Origin: Haliea sp.
GTDB lineage: Bacteria; Pseudomonadota; Gammaproteobacteria; Pseudomonadales; Halieaceae
Length of the DNA stretch: 64,000 bases
Assembly: GCA_024642265.1 (NCBI GenBank)
Contig: JAHEBL010000005.1
Location: forward strand, 1 to 64,000
Direction: 5' to 3'
In this document: positions 28,087-36,059 of the stretch, piece after piece
Numbering within the stretch: the first letter of the stretch is position 1
How the letters are laid out: every line of letters starts with the position of its first letter
The notes under the pieces: model-generated
What the model saw: only the letters and a program-made list of their open reading frames with translations
Told to the model about the DNA's origin: nothing
Database searches by the model: none
Made by a program: the position numbers and the translations under genes

Positions 28087-28854
28087 TCAGGTATCCTGAA
28101 CCACCGCCAACCAGTCAAAGCCATCTGCCTGCTCCGCCCAGACCACGCCATCCAGGGAATCGAGCACCGAAAGCAGGGCCTCCTCGGCTTTCTGCCGGCT
28201 GTTGTTGTTCTCGCTGATATGCGCCACCACGAGGTGACCCGCGCGGGCGCCGCCGAGCTGGCGCAATAATTGCGCTGCCTGGTCGTTGTTGAGATGCCCC
28301 CAGTCACCGCCAACCCGTCTCTTCAGGGCTGGTGGATAACTACCTGCGTGCAGCATGGCGAGGTCGTGATTAAACTCCAGCAAGAGGCTGTGGCAGGCGT
28401 GAAAGTTTTCCAGCACGTGGGGGGTAACGCTGCCCAGGTCGGTCAGGATGCCCAGGGTCTGGCCTCCCCAGGACAGCAGGAACTGGCAGGGTTCCGCGGC
28501 ATCATGGGGCACTGTCACCGCACGAACATCCAGGGCGCCGACAGTGAAGGTATCCTCGCTGTTGAAGCAGTGCAGGCGGTGGCTGCCGTCGCAACGGCCG
28601 GTGCCGGCGGTACCGTGACTGAGATAGACGGGAATACCGAACTTGCGCGACAGCATCGCCACCCCGGCGCAGTGATCGGAGTGCTCGTGGGTTACCAGGA
28701 TGGCGTCCAGCTGCCCGGGATGCACAGCAAGTCGCTCCAGCCGTCGCATGGTTTCACGCAGGGAAAAGCCACAGTCGACCATCAACAGGGTGTCGCCGGC
28801 CCGGACCAGGGTCGCATTACCCTTGCTGCCCGAGCCGAGTGAAGCAAACTGCAT
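28087..28854 (-). CDS. Metallo-beta-lactamase-fold hydrolase (YycJ-like)
   Basis: The 255-aa cytosolic protein begins MQFASLGSGSKGNATLV, the typical start of the YycJ/WalJ group, with the metal-binding motif THEHSDH (His56, His58, Asp60, His61). YycJ-like proteins are implicated in DNA repair nuclease activity; in gammaproteobacteria this gene usually follows dapA-bamC, as here. The gap after bamC is 65 bases, so it may share the dapA transcript. The gene purC, which often comes next, is not present here. Confidence 0.87.
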   Translation of the reverse strand: MQFASLGSGSKGNATLVRAGDTLLMVDCGFSLRETMRRLERLAVHPGQLDAILVTHEHSDHCAGVAMLSRKFGIPVYLSHGTAGTGRCDGSHRLHCFNSEDTFTVGALDVRAVTVPHDAAEPCQFLLSWGGQTLGILTDLGSVTPHVLENFHACHSLLLEFNHDLAMLHAGSYPPALKRRVGGDWGHLNNDQAAQLLRQLGGARAGHLVVAHISENNNSRQKAEEALLSVLDSLDGVVWAEQADGFDWLAVVQDT

Positions 28855-28919
28855 CCAGTGTCCCTTACGATAAGTTCGCCGATGTTCAGCGCGCCAGCCA
28901 GGGTCACCGGCAGGGCGCG

Positions 28920-29987
28920 CTAGTCGATATTACCCTTGAGGAGGGTGAGCAGGGCCTGTTCGTCCCTTTTCTCCATCAAGGGCAAATCCGCCCCGTCTGC
29001 CGCTGCCTGTTGCTTGATCCTGATTGCCACGTCCTGGGCATCCAGGGTGTCCACAGACACCACGAAGATCTGGTCAACCAGTGGGTCTTCGTCACCGCCC
29101 AGCATCCAGTCGAACCAGCCACCCTCGTCTTCGCTATCGGTTCCCAGGAACCGCACATAGTATTTCCCGGCACTGCGATCGCGGTCAGTAATCTCGAAAT
29201 TCGACTCCTCGATAGCGCGCCCCACTGAGGCCCACGCCCTGTCGTAGGGCAGGCTCAGGCGAATATAAATATCGTTATCCGGGCCTTCCTGCATCGATAT
29301 TTTGCCCACCGTGCTGATTGCCTGGTCCGCCATCATGGACACGGGGGTTGAATCGGCGCTGTTGGCGATGTACTGGGCGAGCGCGCGCAACATCTCGCTC
29401 TCCTGCGCCGCATCGGCTGAACTGACGGGCCAGTTATCGACATCGCCCGCCTGGCTCATCTGCAACACATGCAGTTCGCTGGTGCCACGCTGCACACCCT
29501 GCTCGATGCGAAACCGGAACCGGCTGGCCATGGACTCACCCTCGAGGTTCACCCAGGCGCTTTCGAGAAGACCGGCGTTGGCGTCCACCCGGGCCAGCGG
29601 TATCTGGGAAACCGATAAAAATGCCCGGACCTGGGGCCACACCTGCCCGGGAGCTGCGTTTATCAACGCCCAGCTCTCCTCTCCCAGGGTCTGGATTCTC
29701 ACCTGCTCATCCTGGGCCCCCGCTACCAGGGGGGACGGTCGGGGCACTTCAAAGTCACCGGCCAGCAGGAGATTGTCCGTGATGGGGGGAACCGGGTACA
29801 TCTCACCCAGCGATGAGCTGTCGTCGCCTTCGGGCACCTGCAGGGCCGGCACCTCCCTGGATTTCTTGTAGTCCTGGGATTTGTCCCGGAAGACCCCGTC
29901 GTCGCCAAACAGGTAGCCACAGCCGCTGCATAGCGAAACGAGCATTACCGGCAGCATCCACTTCGTCGATTTCAGCAAAAGGTCCAT
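28920..29987 (-). CDS. bamC: Outer membrane assembly lipoprotein BamC
   Basis: BamC is a lipoprotein subunit of the beta-barrel assembly machine on the inner face of the outer membrane. The 355-aa product has a lipoprotein signal peptide ending LCSGC, then an N-terminal unstructured segment (DKSQDYKKSREVPALQVPE) that in E. coli binds BamD, and two helix-grip domains. Sequence is divergent as usual for BamC, but the segment PALQVPEG and the position after dapA make the call firm. Its ATG overlaps the dapA stop by one base. Confidence 0.9.
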   Translation of the reverse strand: MDLLLKSTKWMLPVMLVSLCSGCGYLFGDDGVFRDKSQDYKKSREVPALQVPEGDDSSSLGEMYPVPPITDNLLLAGDFEVPRPSPLVAGAQDEQVRIQTLGEESWALINAAPGQVWPQVRAFLSVSQIPLARVDANAGLLESAWVNLEGESMASRFRFRIEQGVQRGTSELHVLQMSQAGDVDNWPVSSADAAQESEMLRALAQYIANSADSTPVSMMADQAISTVGKISMQEGPDNDIYIRLSLPYDRAWASVGRAIEESNFEITDRDRSAGKYYVRFLGTDSEDEGGWFDWMLGGDEDPLVDQIFVVSVDTLDAQDVAIRIKQQAAADGADLPLMEKRDEQALLTLLKGNID

Positions 29988-30859
29988 CAGATTCCCGCCG
30001 TCTCCAAAGCCGCAATTAGCTGTGCATGAAAGGACTCATCGAGGGGTGTGAGCGGCAGCCGTATGCCCTCCTCGATCAAGCCCAGGTAGCCCAGCGCCCA
30101 CTTGACCGGTATGGGGTTGGCCTCGACGAACAGCGCCCGGTTGAGGGGTCCCAGACTGTCGTTGACAGCGGCGGCGGCTTGCCGCTCGCCCGCCATCGCG
30201 AGGCGGCACAACTCCGCCATCCTCGCGGGTGCCACGTTGGCCGTCACCGAGATGTTGCCGTGACCGCCGCCAAGCATCAGCTCCATCGCCGTGGGATCGT
30301 CCCCGGAATAAATGGCCAGTCGATCGCCACAGCGAGAGATCAGCTCAAGACCCCTGGCGACATCGCCGGTAGCGTCCTTGATGCCGGTGATATTATCGAC
30401 TTCGGCCAGGCGCGCCACGGTGTCATTGCTCATATCGACACAGGTTCTGCCGGGCACATTGTAGAGTATCTGGGGAACATCCACGGCCGCGGCTATTGCC
30501 CTGAAGTGTTCGTAAAGGCCGCGCTGGGTGGGACGGTTGTAGTAGGGGGTCACCAGCAGGCAGGCGTCGGCCCCCGCCTCTGCCGCCGCCCGGGTCAGGT
30601 CTATGGCCTCCCAGGTCGAATTCGAACCGGTACCCGCCACCACCGGCAGGCGCCCGCGCAGGTAATTGACGCAGTGCCTGATAACCTCGCAGTGCTCCTC
30701 CACGCTCAGGGTGGCGCTTTCGCCGGTGGTGCCCACCGCTCCTATCGCACTGGTTCCCGCTTCCAGGTGCAGGTCCAGCAGCCGCTCCAGCCCGGCCCAG
30801 TCCACGCTGCCGTCGGCATGCATGGGGGTGACCAGGGCGACTATACTGCCGGTAATCAT
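29987..30859 (-). CDS. dapA: 4-hydroxy-tetrahydrodipicolinate synthase
   Basis: DapA condenses pyruvate with aspartate semialdehyde, the first step specific to lysine/DAP synthesis. The 290-aa protein has AVGTTGESATLS, Tyr133 in LYNVPGRT and the Schiff-base Lys161 in TGIKDATG, the same numbering as in E. coli. Although it is far from dapC/D/E, it serves the same pathway. It is the first gene of a dapA-bamC unit with a recognisable promoter upstream (30926-30953). Confidence 0.97.
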   Translation of the reverse strand: MITGSIVALVTPMHADGSVDWAGLERLLDLHLEAGTSAIGAVGTTGESATLSVEEHCEVIRHCVNYLRGRLPVVAGTGSNSTWEAIDLTRAAAEAGADACLLVTPYYNRPTQRGLYEHFRAIAAAVDVPQILYNVPGRTCVDMSNDTVARLAEVDNITGIKDATGDVARGLELISRCGDRLAIYSGDDPTAMELMLGGGHGNISVTANVAPARMAELCRLAMAGERQAAAAVNDSLGPLNRALFVEANPIPVKWALGYLGLIEEGIRLPLTPLDESFHAQLIAALETAGI

Positions 30860-30925
30860 TCGTTATCTCCGAAATTTGCGCGGGTCGCGGGCCCTTTCTG
30901 GACTCGGCCCGGGGGAAAGTCCGCC

Positions 30926-30953
30926 ATTATCCATGACAACGCCCGTAAGACAA
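30926..30953 (-). promoter_or_regulatory. Candidate dapA promoter
   Basis: The minus strand shows TTGTCT (-35), a 16-bp spacer and GATAAT (-10), placing the transcript start near 30919 and leaving a leader of about 60 nt. I saw no obvious riboswitch in that leader. Confidence 0.5.
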
Positions 30954-31030
30954 CCAAATTGGGCTAAAATGAAGCCGACTCAGGATGGGAGTATGGGCCG
31001 GTATTGGCCGGAACCCGGGGAGAATACCTT

Positions 31031-31537
31031 ATGTCAGCCGCGCGACTTTTACATTGCCTGTGGATCGCAGCATTCATGCTGGCGGCCGGTGCTGCCGCCG
31101 CCGACAACACCCTGAGAGTCGGCCAATTGTCCGAGCTGGACCGGCAATACATGACCCAGCAGCGCGACCTGCTCAACGACATGGCCTCCGTGGAGCTGGG
31201 CAGGCGTTTCACGGGCGACACGGATAACGACCTGCAACTGTTACAGCTGTTACTGGACCGCCGCCTGGTGAGACCTGACCAGACCCGGGAATTGCAGGCC
31301 ATGGGGGTGATCATGGGCGACCTGCTGGCCGCCGATCTCGACATGCACTGGGTCATCTATGAGGACGCACAAGGTCGCAGTCGCGCCCTGCGCTACAGGG
31401 ACAGCGATGAATACCTGTTTCCCATCACCATGATCTCCCGGCGCCGGGAGGCCGACAACCATACGCCGGTCGCCGCGATTTACCAGAAGGCCTACGACAT
31501 CATCGCACCGCTGCAACCGGCGCTACCGTTCCGCTAG
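31031..31537 (+). CDS. Exported DUF3806-type protein
   Basis: The 168-aa product has a signal peptide (cleavage after AGAAAA) and a compact C-terminal region with LQAMGVIMGDLLAADLDMHWVIYEDAQG, which resembles the DUF3806 family of unknown function. It is predicted periplasmic with no lipobox. The ATG at 31031 was chosen because the signal peptide starts there; the frame extends 9 codons further. It lies 80 bases upstream of the lipid-transport operon and could be its first gene, but the gap makes that uncertain. Confidence 0.72.
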   Translation: MSAARLLHCLWIAAFMLAAGAAAADNTLRVGQLSELDRQYMTQQRDLLNDMASVELGRRFTGDTDNDLQLLQLLLDRRLVRPDQTRELQAMGVIMGDLLAADLDMHWVIYEDAQGRSRALRYRDSDEYLFPITMISRRREADNHTPVAAIYQKAYDIIAPLQPALPFR

Positions 31538-31617
31538 GTGCCGGCCATTCGCATGCCTTGGTGTTTCCGGGGTCAAGCCTTTAAACTCCGGGATACGATC
31601 CTGACCTGCCGATTCTT

Positions 31618-32748
31618 ATGACCGAGCAGCACGCTGGCTTCCAGCTGGTACACAGTAATGACACCGATGCACTGCTCACGCTCTCCGGACCGTGGGTACA
31701 GGGTTGCGACCTGGAGGATTTCAGCTCCTTGTCCAGCCAATTGCACCTGGGCACTTCCACCCACCTGACGGTCGACGGCGCCGCCCTCCAAGAGTGGGAT
31801 TCCACGCTGGTCGCGTTCCTGTTGCAGTGCTTCAACCACTGCAGCGAAGCAGGAATCACCTTTGCTACCCGGGACCTCCCTGCCGGTGCGGCGAAGCTGC
31901 TCGCGCTGGCCACTGCCGTGCCCCCCCACCGACTGGAGCCGGAGTCACCGCAGCATTGGCTGGCATCCCTGAACCCCATGGTATTGCTGGATAAATCCGC
32001 CGACTTTTTCAGGCAGTCGCTGGGATTTGTCGGCGAGGTGAGCGTGGCCCTGGTAAAACTCGCGGTCGGCAAGTCCAATACGCGCTTCGAGGATTTCCGC
32101 CAGTTCTGTTATGAGGGTGGACCCAGGGCACTGGGCATCATCACCCTTACCAGCGTTCTGGTGGGCATGATCCTGGCCTACCTCGGAGCGGTGCAATTAC
32201 AGCAGTTCGGGGCGGAAGTCTACGTGGCGAACCTGGTAACCATCGGCATCCTGCGGGAGATGGGGGTGCTCATGACGGCGGTTGTGATGGCCGGGCGCAC
32301 CGGCGCAGCCTACGCCGCGCAGCTCGGCACCATGCAAACCAATCAGGAAATAGACGCGATCACCACAATGGGCATATCCCCCGTCGAGTTCCTGGTCATT
32401 CCGCGCCTGCTCGCCCTGGTCGTGGTAATGCCCATGCTGACACTCTACGCGGACCTGCTGGGAATTGTCGGCGGCGGTATCGTCGCCGGCGGCATGGGCA
32501 TTACACCGCTGCAATACATCTCCCAGGCGGAGAGCGCGCTTGCCATAAACCACCTGCTGGTGGGACTGATCAAGAGCGTGGTGTTTGCCCTGCTGATAGC
32601 GGTGGCGGGCTGTCGCGCCGGAATGAACTCCGGCAGAAGTTCCGCCGCGGTGGGCCAGGCCGCTACTGAAGCCGTGGTCACTGCCATCGTCTACCTGATT
32701 GTGGCGGATGCCGGCATCAACATCATCTGCCAACAGATACGCTTCTGA
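31618..32748 (+). CDS. MlaE-type lipid ABC transporter permease with N-terminal STAS domain
   Basis: The 376-aa protein joins an N-terminal STAS domain (about residues 1-110, the MlaB fold) to an MlaE permease domain (about 130-376), with five or six membrane helices. The permease motif ILREMGVLMTAVVMAGRTGAAYAA and GTMQTNQEIDAI are characteristic. In the E. coli Mla system MlaB is a separate subunit that regulates the ATPase; here it is fused. It opens a four-gene operon and overlaps the ATPase gene by one base. Likely substrate: phospholipid or another envelope lipid. Confidence 0.9.
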   Translation: MTEQHAGFQLVHSNDTDALLTLSGPWVQGCDLEDFSSLSSQLHLGTSTHLTVDGAALQEWDSTLVAFLLQCFNHCSEAGITFATRDLPAGAAKLLALATAVPPHRLEPESPQHWLASLNPMVLLDKSADFFRQSLGFVGEVSVALVKLAVGKSNTRFEDFRQFCYEGGPRALGIITLTSVLVGMILAYLGAVQLQQFGAEVYVANLVTIGILREMGVLMTAVVMAGRTGAAYAAQLGTMQTNQEIDAITTMGISPVEFLVIPRLLALVVVMPMLTLYADLLGIVGGGIVAGGMGITPLQYISQAESALAINHLLVGLIKSVVFALLIAVAGCRAGMNSGRSSAAVGQAATEAVVTAIVYLIVADAGINIICQQIRF

Positions 32749-33551
32749 TGACCCAGGCAAGCGCGGAAACCCATATCGACGTGAGCGACCTCACCATGGC
32801 CTACGGGTCTTTCGTTCTCCAGCGCGACCTGAATTTTGTGGTCAGGCGAGGCGATATCTTTGTCATCATGGGCGGCAGTGGCTGCGGCAAGAGCACCCTG
32901 CTCAAGCACATGCTGGGCCTGATCAGCCCCGCCCGCGGGGATATCACCTACAGTGGGCAAAGCTTTGTCCACGCCAGCGATGCGCAGCGGGAGGCCACTC
33001 GCAGGCGCTGGGGTATTACCTACCAGACAGGCGGCCTCTTCAGCGCCATGACCCTGGCTGAAAACGTGGCACTGCCGCTGCAGCTCTACACCAATTACGG
33101 CAGCGGTGAAATCAGGGATATCGTGGCCTACAAACTGGCCCTGGTCGGCCTTGCGGGATACCAGGACTACTATCCCTCCGAAATCAGCGGGGGCATGAGC
33201 AAGCGGGCCGCGCTGGCGCGGGCCATTGCGCTGGACCCCGAAATACTTTTCTTTGATGAGCCCTCTGCCGGGCTGGACCCGATCAGTTCCCGACTGCTGG
33301 ATGACCTGATCATGGAAATCCAGGACTCAACCGGGGCAACTGTCGTGATGGTGAGCCATGAGCTGGCCAGCATTTTCAATATTGCCAACAACTCGGTGTA
33401 CCTGGACGCTGCCAGTCGCACCATGATCGACTACGGCGACCCGGCCTACCTGAGGGATCACAGCAAGCAGGCCGTGGTGCGCCAGTTCCTGAACCGGGGC
33501 AGCCGCACAGACGAAAGTACCGCACAAGCACAGAGGTCAGGCAATGAGTGA
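32748..33551 (+). CDS. MlaF-type ABC transporter ATPase
   Basis: The 267-aa ATPase has Walker A GGSGCGKST, the signature SEISGGMSKRAALARA and Walker B ILFFDEPSAGLDP. The SGGMSKR form of the signature is typical of MlaF/Ttg2A/Mkl ATPases that work with MCE proteins. It should sit on the cytosolic face of the STAS-fused permease. It overlaps the downstream MCE gene by 8 bases, so expression is tightly coupled. Confidence 0.92.
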   Translation: MTQASAETHIDVSDLTMAYGSFVLQRDLNFVVRRGDIFVIMGGSGCGKSTLLKHMLGLISPARGDITYSGQSFVHASDAQREATRRRWGITYQTGGLFSAMTLAENVALPLQLYTNYGSGEIRDIVAYKLALVGLAGYQDYYPSEISGGMSKRAALARAIALDPEILFFDEPSAGLDPISSRLLDDLIMEIQDSTGATVVMVSHELASIFNIANNSVYLDAASRTMIDYGDPAYLRDHSKQAVVRQFLNRGSRTDESTAQAQRSGNE

Positions 33552-34512
33552 AAAACCGCATACCGTCGCCATCGGCGCTTTCGTGGTCGGCGCGCTACTG
33601 ATTGCGATCACCATCGTGATTTTTGCGCTGGGCACCGGCTTCGGCCGCCAGAGCGAAAAAGTGGTCATGGTGTTCGAGGGTTCGGTCAAGGGATTGAACG
33701 TAGGCGCCCCCGTGGCACTGCGAGGTGTGCAGATAGGCCAGGTGACCACCGTGGAACTCATGCTGAACGCCGACAATCTCGACCTGATCATGTTGGTGGA
33801 GGCAGAATTGAGCAGCAAGAACATCAGGCGCCTGGGTGAGAGCACCAAGGATGTCACGGACGGTTTGATCGCGCGCGGCCTGCGCGCCCAGCTGAAAACC
33901 CAGAGCCTGCTGACCGGCCTGTTATACATCCAGCTTGACTTCCATCCGGATAAACCGCCCGTGCTGGTGCATATAGACTCGGAATTGACCCAGATTCCCA
34001 CTATCCCCACTGATCTCGAGCAGATCGCCCGCGAAATAGAGGAGATAGATATCGCCCAGCTGGCCCAGGAAGTGCAGGACACGATTCACGGCCTCAGTAC
34101 ATTCGTGACCAGCGATGCCTTCCAGTCCCTGACCGGGGATCTGCAGACAACCCTGGTTGCCGTCACGGCGCTCAGTGACGAATTGAAAGGCCAGCTGGCA
34201 ACTACCGGCCCGAAACTGGACGACGTGCTGAATGGGGCCTCACAGGCCATGGCCGGAGCAAACAGGGAGCTACCCAAACTCTCCGAGCTGGCGCAGAAGA
34301 ACCTGGCAGTACTGAACGAGGCGATAAAGGCCTTTGAAAATACCATGGTAAATATCGACAGCCTGGTATCGCCAGGGTCCGCTACCGCCTACCAGCTGAA
34401 CAAGGCCCTGCGCGAGCTCACCCTAGCCAGCCGGGCTATCCAGGAGCTCGCCAGCCTGCTGGACCGCCAGCCAGAGTCGCTGTTGCGCGGCAAACAGGAG
34501 GAGATAGAATGA
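33544..34512 (+). CDS. MCE-domain lipid-binding protein (MlaD/PqiB-like)
   Basis: The 322-aa protein has one N-terminal membrane helix (about residues 10-32) and then a single MCE domain (about 40-120, with VVMVFEGSVKGLNVGAPVALRGVQIG), anchored in the inner membrane and facing the periplasm. The remaining roughly 190 residues are mostly helical and hydrophilic, longer than in E. coli MlaD (183 aa). MCE rings form a passage for lipids. It overlaps the lipoprotein gene by 4 bases (ATGA). Confidence 0.92.
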   Translation: MSEKPHTVAIGAFVVGALLIAITIVIFALGTGFGRQSEKVVMVFEGSVKGLNVGAPVALRGVQIGQVTTVELMLNADNLDLIMLVEAELSSKNIRRLGESTKDVTDGLIARGLRAQLKTQSLLTGLLYIQLDFHPDKPPVLVHIDSELTQIPTIPTDLEQIAREIEEIDIAQLAQEVQDTIHGLSTFVTSDAFQSLTGDLQTTLVAVTALSDELKGQLATTGPKLDDVLNGASQAMAGANRELPKLSELAQKNLAVLNEAIKAFENTMVNIDSLVSPGSATAYQLNKALRELTLASRAIQELASLLDRQPESLLRGKQEEIE

Positions 34513-35126
34513 TCGACAAGCTGCAACGATGCGTGGCCGGCCTGTGCCTGCTGCTCTGGCTCAGTGCCTGCGGCAGTTCGCCGCCGAGCAATTTTTACCG
34601 GCTCACACCCGCCGTTGAGCCCACCCCAGGCGGCCAGCACCCGGCGCTGGGGGTCGGGCCTGTAGACATCCCGGAATTTCTCAATCGCAATTCCGTGGTG
34701 TACGCCAGCGGCGGCAACCAGTTGCAAATAGCCGGCACTGAACGCTGGGCAGAGCCGCTGGAATACGGCATCGGCCGGGTAGTCGGCCTCAACCTGTCCG
34801 CGCTGATGCAAACTGAAAACCTGCGCTTTTTCCCATGGGATGTGCGCCAGGCCCCGGATTACGGCATCAGGATCAGTGTGCTCGACCTGGATGCAAGGGA
34901 GGGCCAGGCGACACTGGTCGTCGATTGGCTGATATACAAGCCCGGCGATGGTGCTCACATCACCCGGCAGATCAGCCAGTTCAAACAGCCGCTGGCACCC
35001 GGGCAACTGACGCCATCGGAACTGCCTGCCGCCTACAGCGCGCTGTTTTACGAGTTCAGCCAGACAGTTGCGGCGGCTATAAAAGACCAGATGCAGCGGG
35101 ATGCGAGCGCAGCGGAGGCAAACTAG
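34509..35126 (+). CDS. PqiC-like ABC-transport auxiliary lipoprotein
   Basis: The 205-aa product has a lipoprotein signal ending LSACGSS and a C-terminal domain of the PqiC/YmbA (ABC-type transport auxiliary) family, with YRLTP, VGPVDIPEFLNRNSVVY and the W-x-EPL motif (ERWAEPLEYGIG). In the Pqi system this partner links MCE tunnels to the outer membrane. The operon therefore combines an Mla-like permease/ATPase with a Pqi-like lipoprotein and no MlaC-like shuttle. It is the last gene before a convergent SDR. Confidence 0.88.
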   Translation: MIDKLQRCVAGLCLLLWLSACGSSPPSNFYRLTPAVEPTPGGQHPALGVGPVDIPEFLNRNSVVYASGGNQLQIAGTERWAEPLEYGIGRVVGLNLSALMQTENLRFFPWDVRQAPDYGIRISVLDLDAREGQATLVVDWLIYKPGDGAHITRQISQFKQPLAPGQLTPSELPAAYSALFYEFSQTVAAAIKDQMQRDASAAEAN

Positions 35127-35222
35127 AGAGCTGCATCACCCTTGTGCCTTGACGCAGAGAAGCTCTGGCGATCAGCTCACCGGGAGCAGCACCGACAGGA
35201 TCTGGCGCATCTGGCCCCGATG

Positions 35223-35987
35223 TCAGAAATCGTCGCTGCGCAGCATGGCGTCAGAGCCACCATCGACAAAAAATACCGAGCCGCACACGAAGGCGGCTTC
35301 AGGGCCAAGCATAAATCGCATGACGTTGGCGATCTCCGCGGGCCGGGCGGTACCACCCCAGGGCACCATTGCGGCAAATTGCTTCATGGCATCGCCAAAT
35401 TCTGCATCAGCCATCACCTGCTCTGTCAGAGGGGTCAGGGTAATTCCCGGTGCCACCGCGTTCAGGCGCACTCCCCCGGCGGCGTAATCCGCCACATTGC
35501 GGCGCATCCACAGTACCAGCGCCCGCTTGGAACCCGCGTAGGCACTGTGGCCGTCACGGCTCTCGATATCGGCGCAGGCGCGCTCCTCGTCCCCCGCCAG
35601 GCAGGCCTGCACGAACAGGTCATCGTTGCCAATCATCGGGGCGGAATTGGATGCCACCAGCAGCGCGGTGCCGCGCTTCAGAGCCAGCAGGTCGCGCAGG
35701 CCCGCCACGGTCTCCACCGCCGCGAAATAGTTGACCCGGGCTATCAGTGAAAGGGGCTTCGCCACCGGCGGCAAGCCGGCGCAGGGAATATAGCCATCCA
35801 GTCCGTCCGGCGCCCGGGCGCGAATGCCGTCGACCGCCGCGCGCCGGCCCTCGGCAGTGGCGAGATCGGCTACGATATCGCCCTCCCGGATATCCACCGA
35901 GATCACCTCGTGCCCGGTCTCCGTCAGCTGGCGCTTCAACTCCGCGCCGATGCCAGTGGCGCCGCCGGTCAATGCATAGCTACCCAT
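35223..35987 (-). CDS. 3-alpha-hydroxysteroid dehydrogenase-like SDR
   Basis: The 254-aa SDR has TGGATGIGAELKRQL at the N-terminus, the block EVISVDIREGDIVADL, DGYIPCAGLP and the active-site YAGSKRAL. This arrangement closely follows the 3-alpha-hydroxysteroid dehydrogenase/carbonyl reductase (HsdA) of Comamonas, including a long insertion before the catalytic Tyr. It could oxidise a hydroxysteroid or another cyclic alcohol. It follows the TonB-dependent receptor gene by 72 bases on the same strand. Confidence 0.85.
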   Translation of the reverse strand: MGSYALTGGATGIGAELKRQLTETGHEVISVDIREGDIVADLATAEGRRAAVDGIRARAPDGLDGYIPCAGLPPVAKPLSLIARVNYFAAVETVAGLRDLLALKRGTALLVASNSAPMIGNDDLFVQACLAGDEERACADIESRDGHSAYAGSKRALVLWMRRNVADYAAGGVRLNAVAPGITLTPLTEQVMADAEFGDAMKQFAAMVPWGGTARPAEIANVMRFMLGPEAAFVCGSVFFVDGGSDAMLRSDDF

Positions 35988-36059
35988 AACTGTTCATCCT
36001 GTTGTAAAGCGCGGGCACAACCCGCCGCGGGCCCACTTTATCGCGACCATGCCGGCCGG

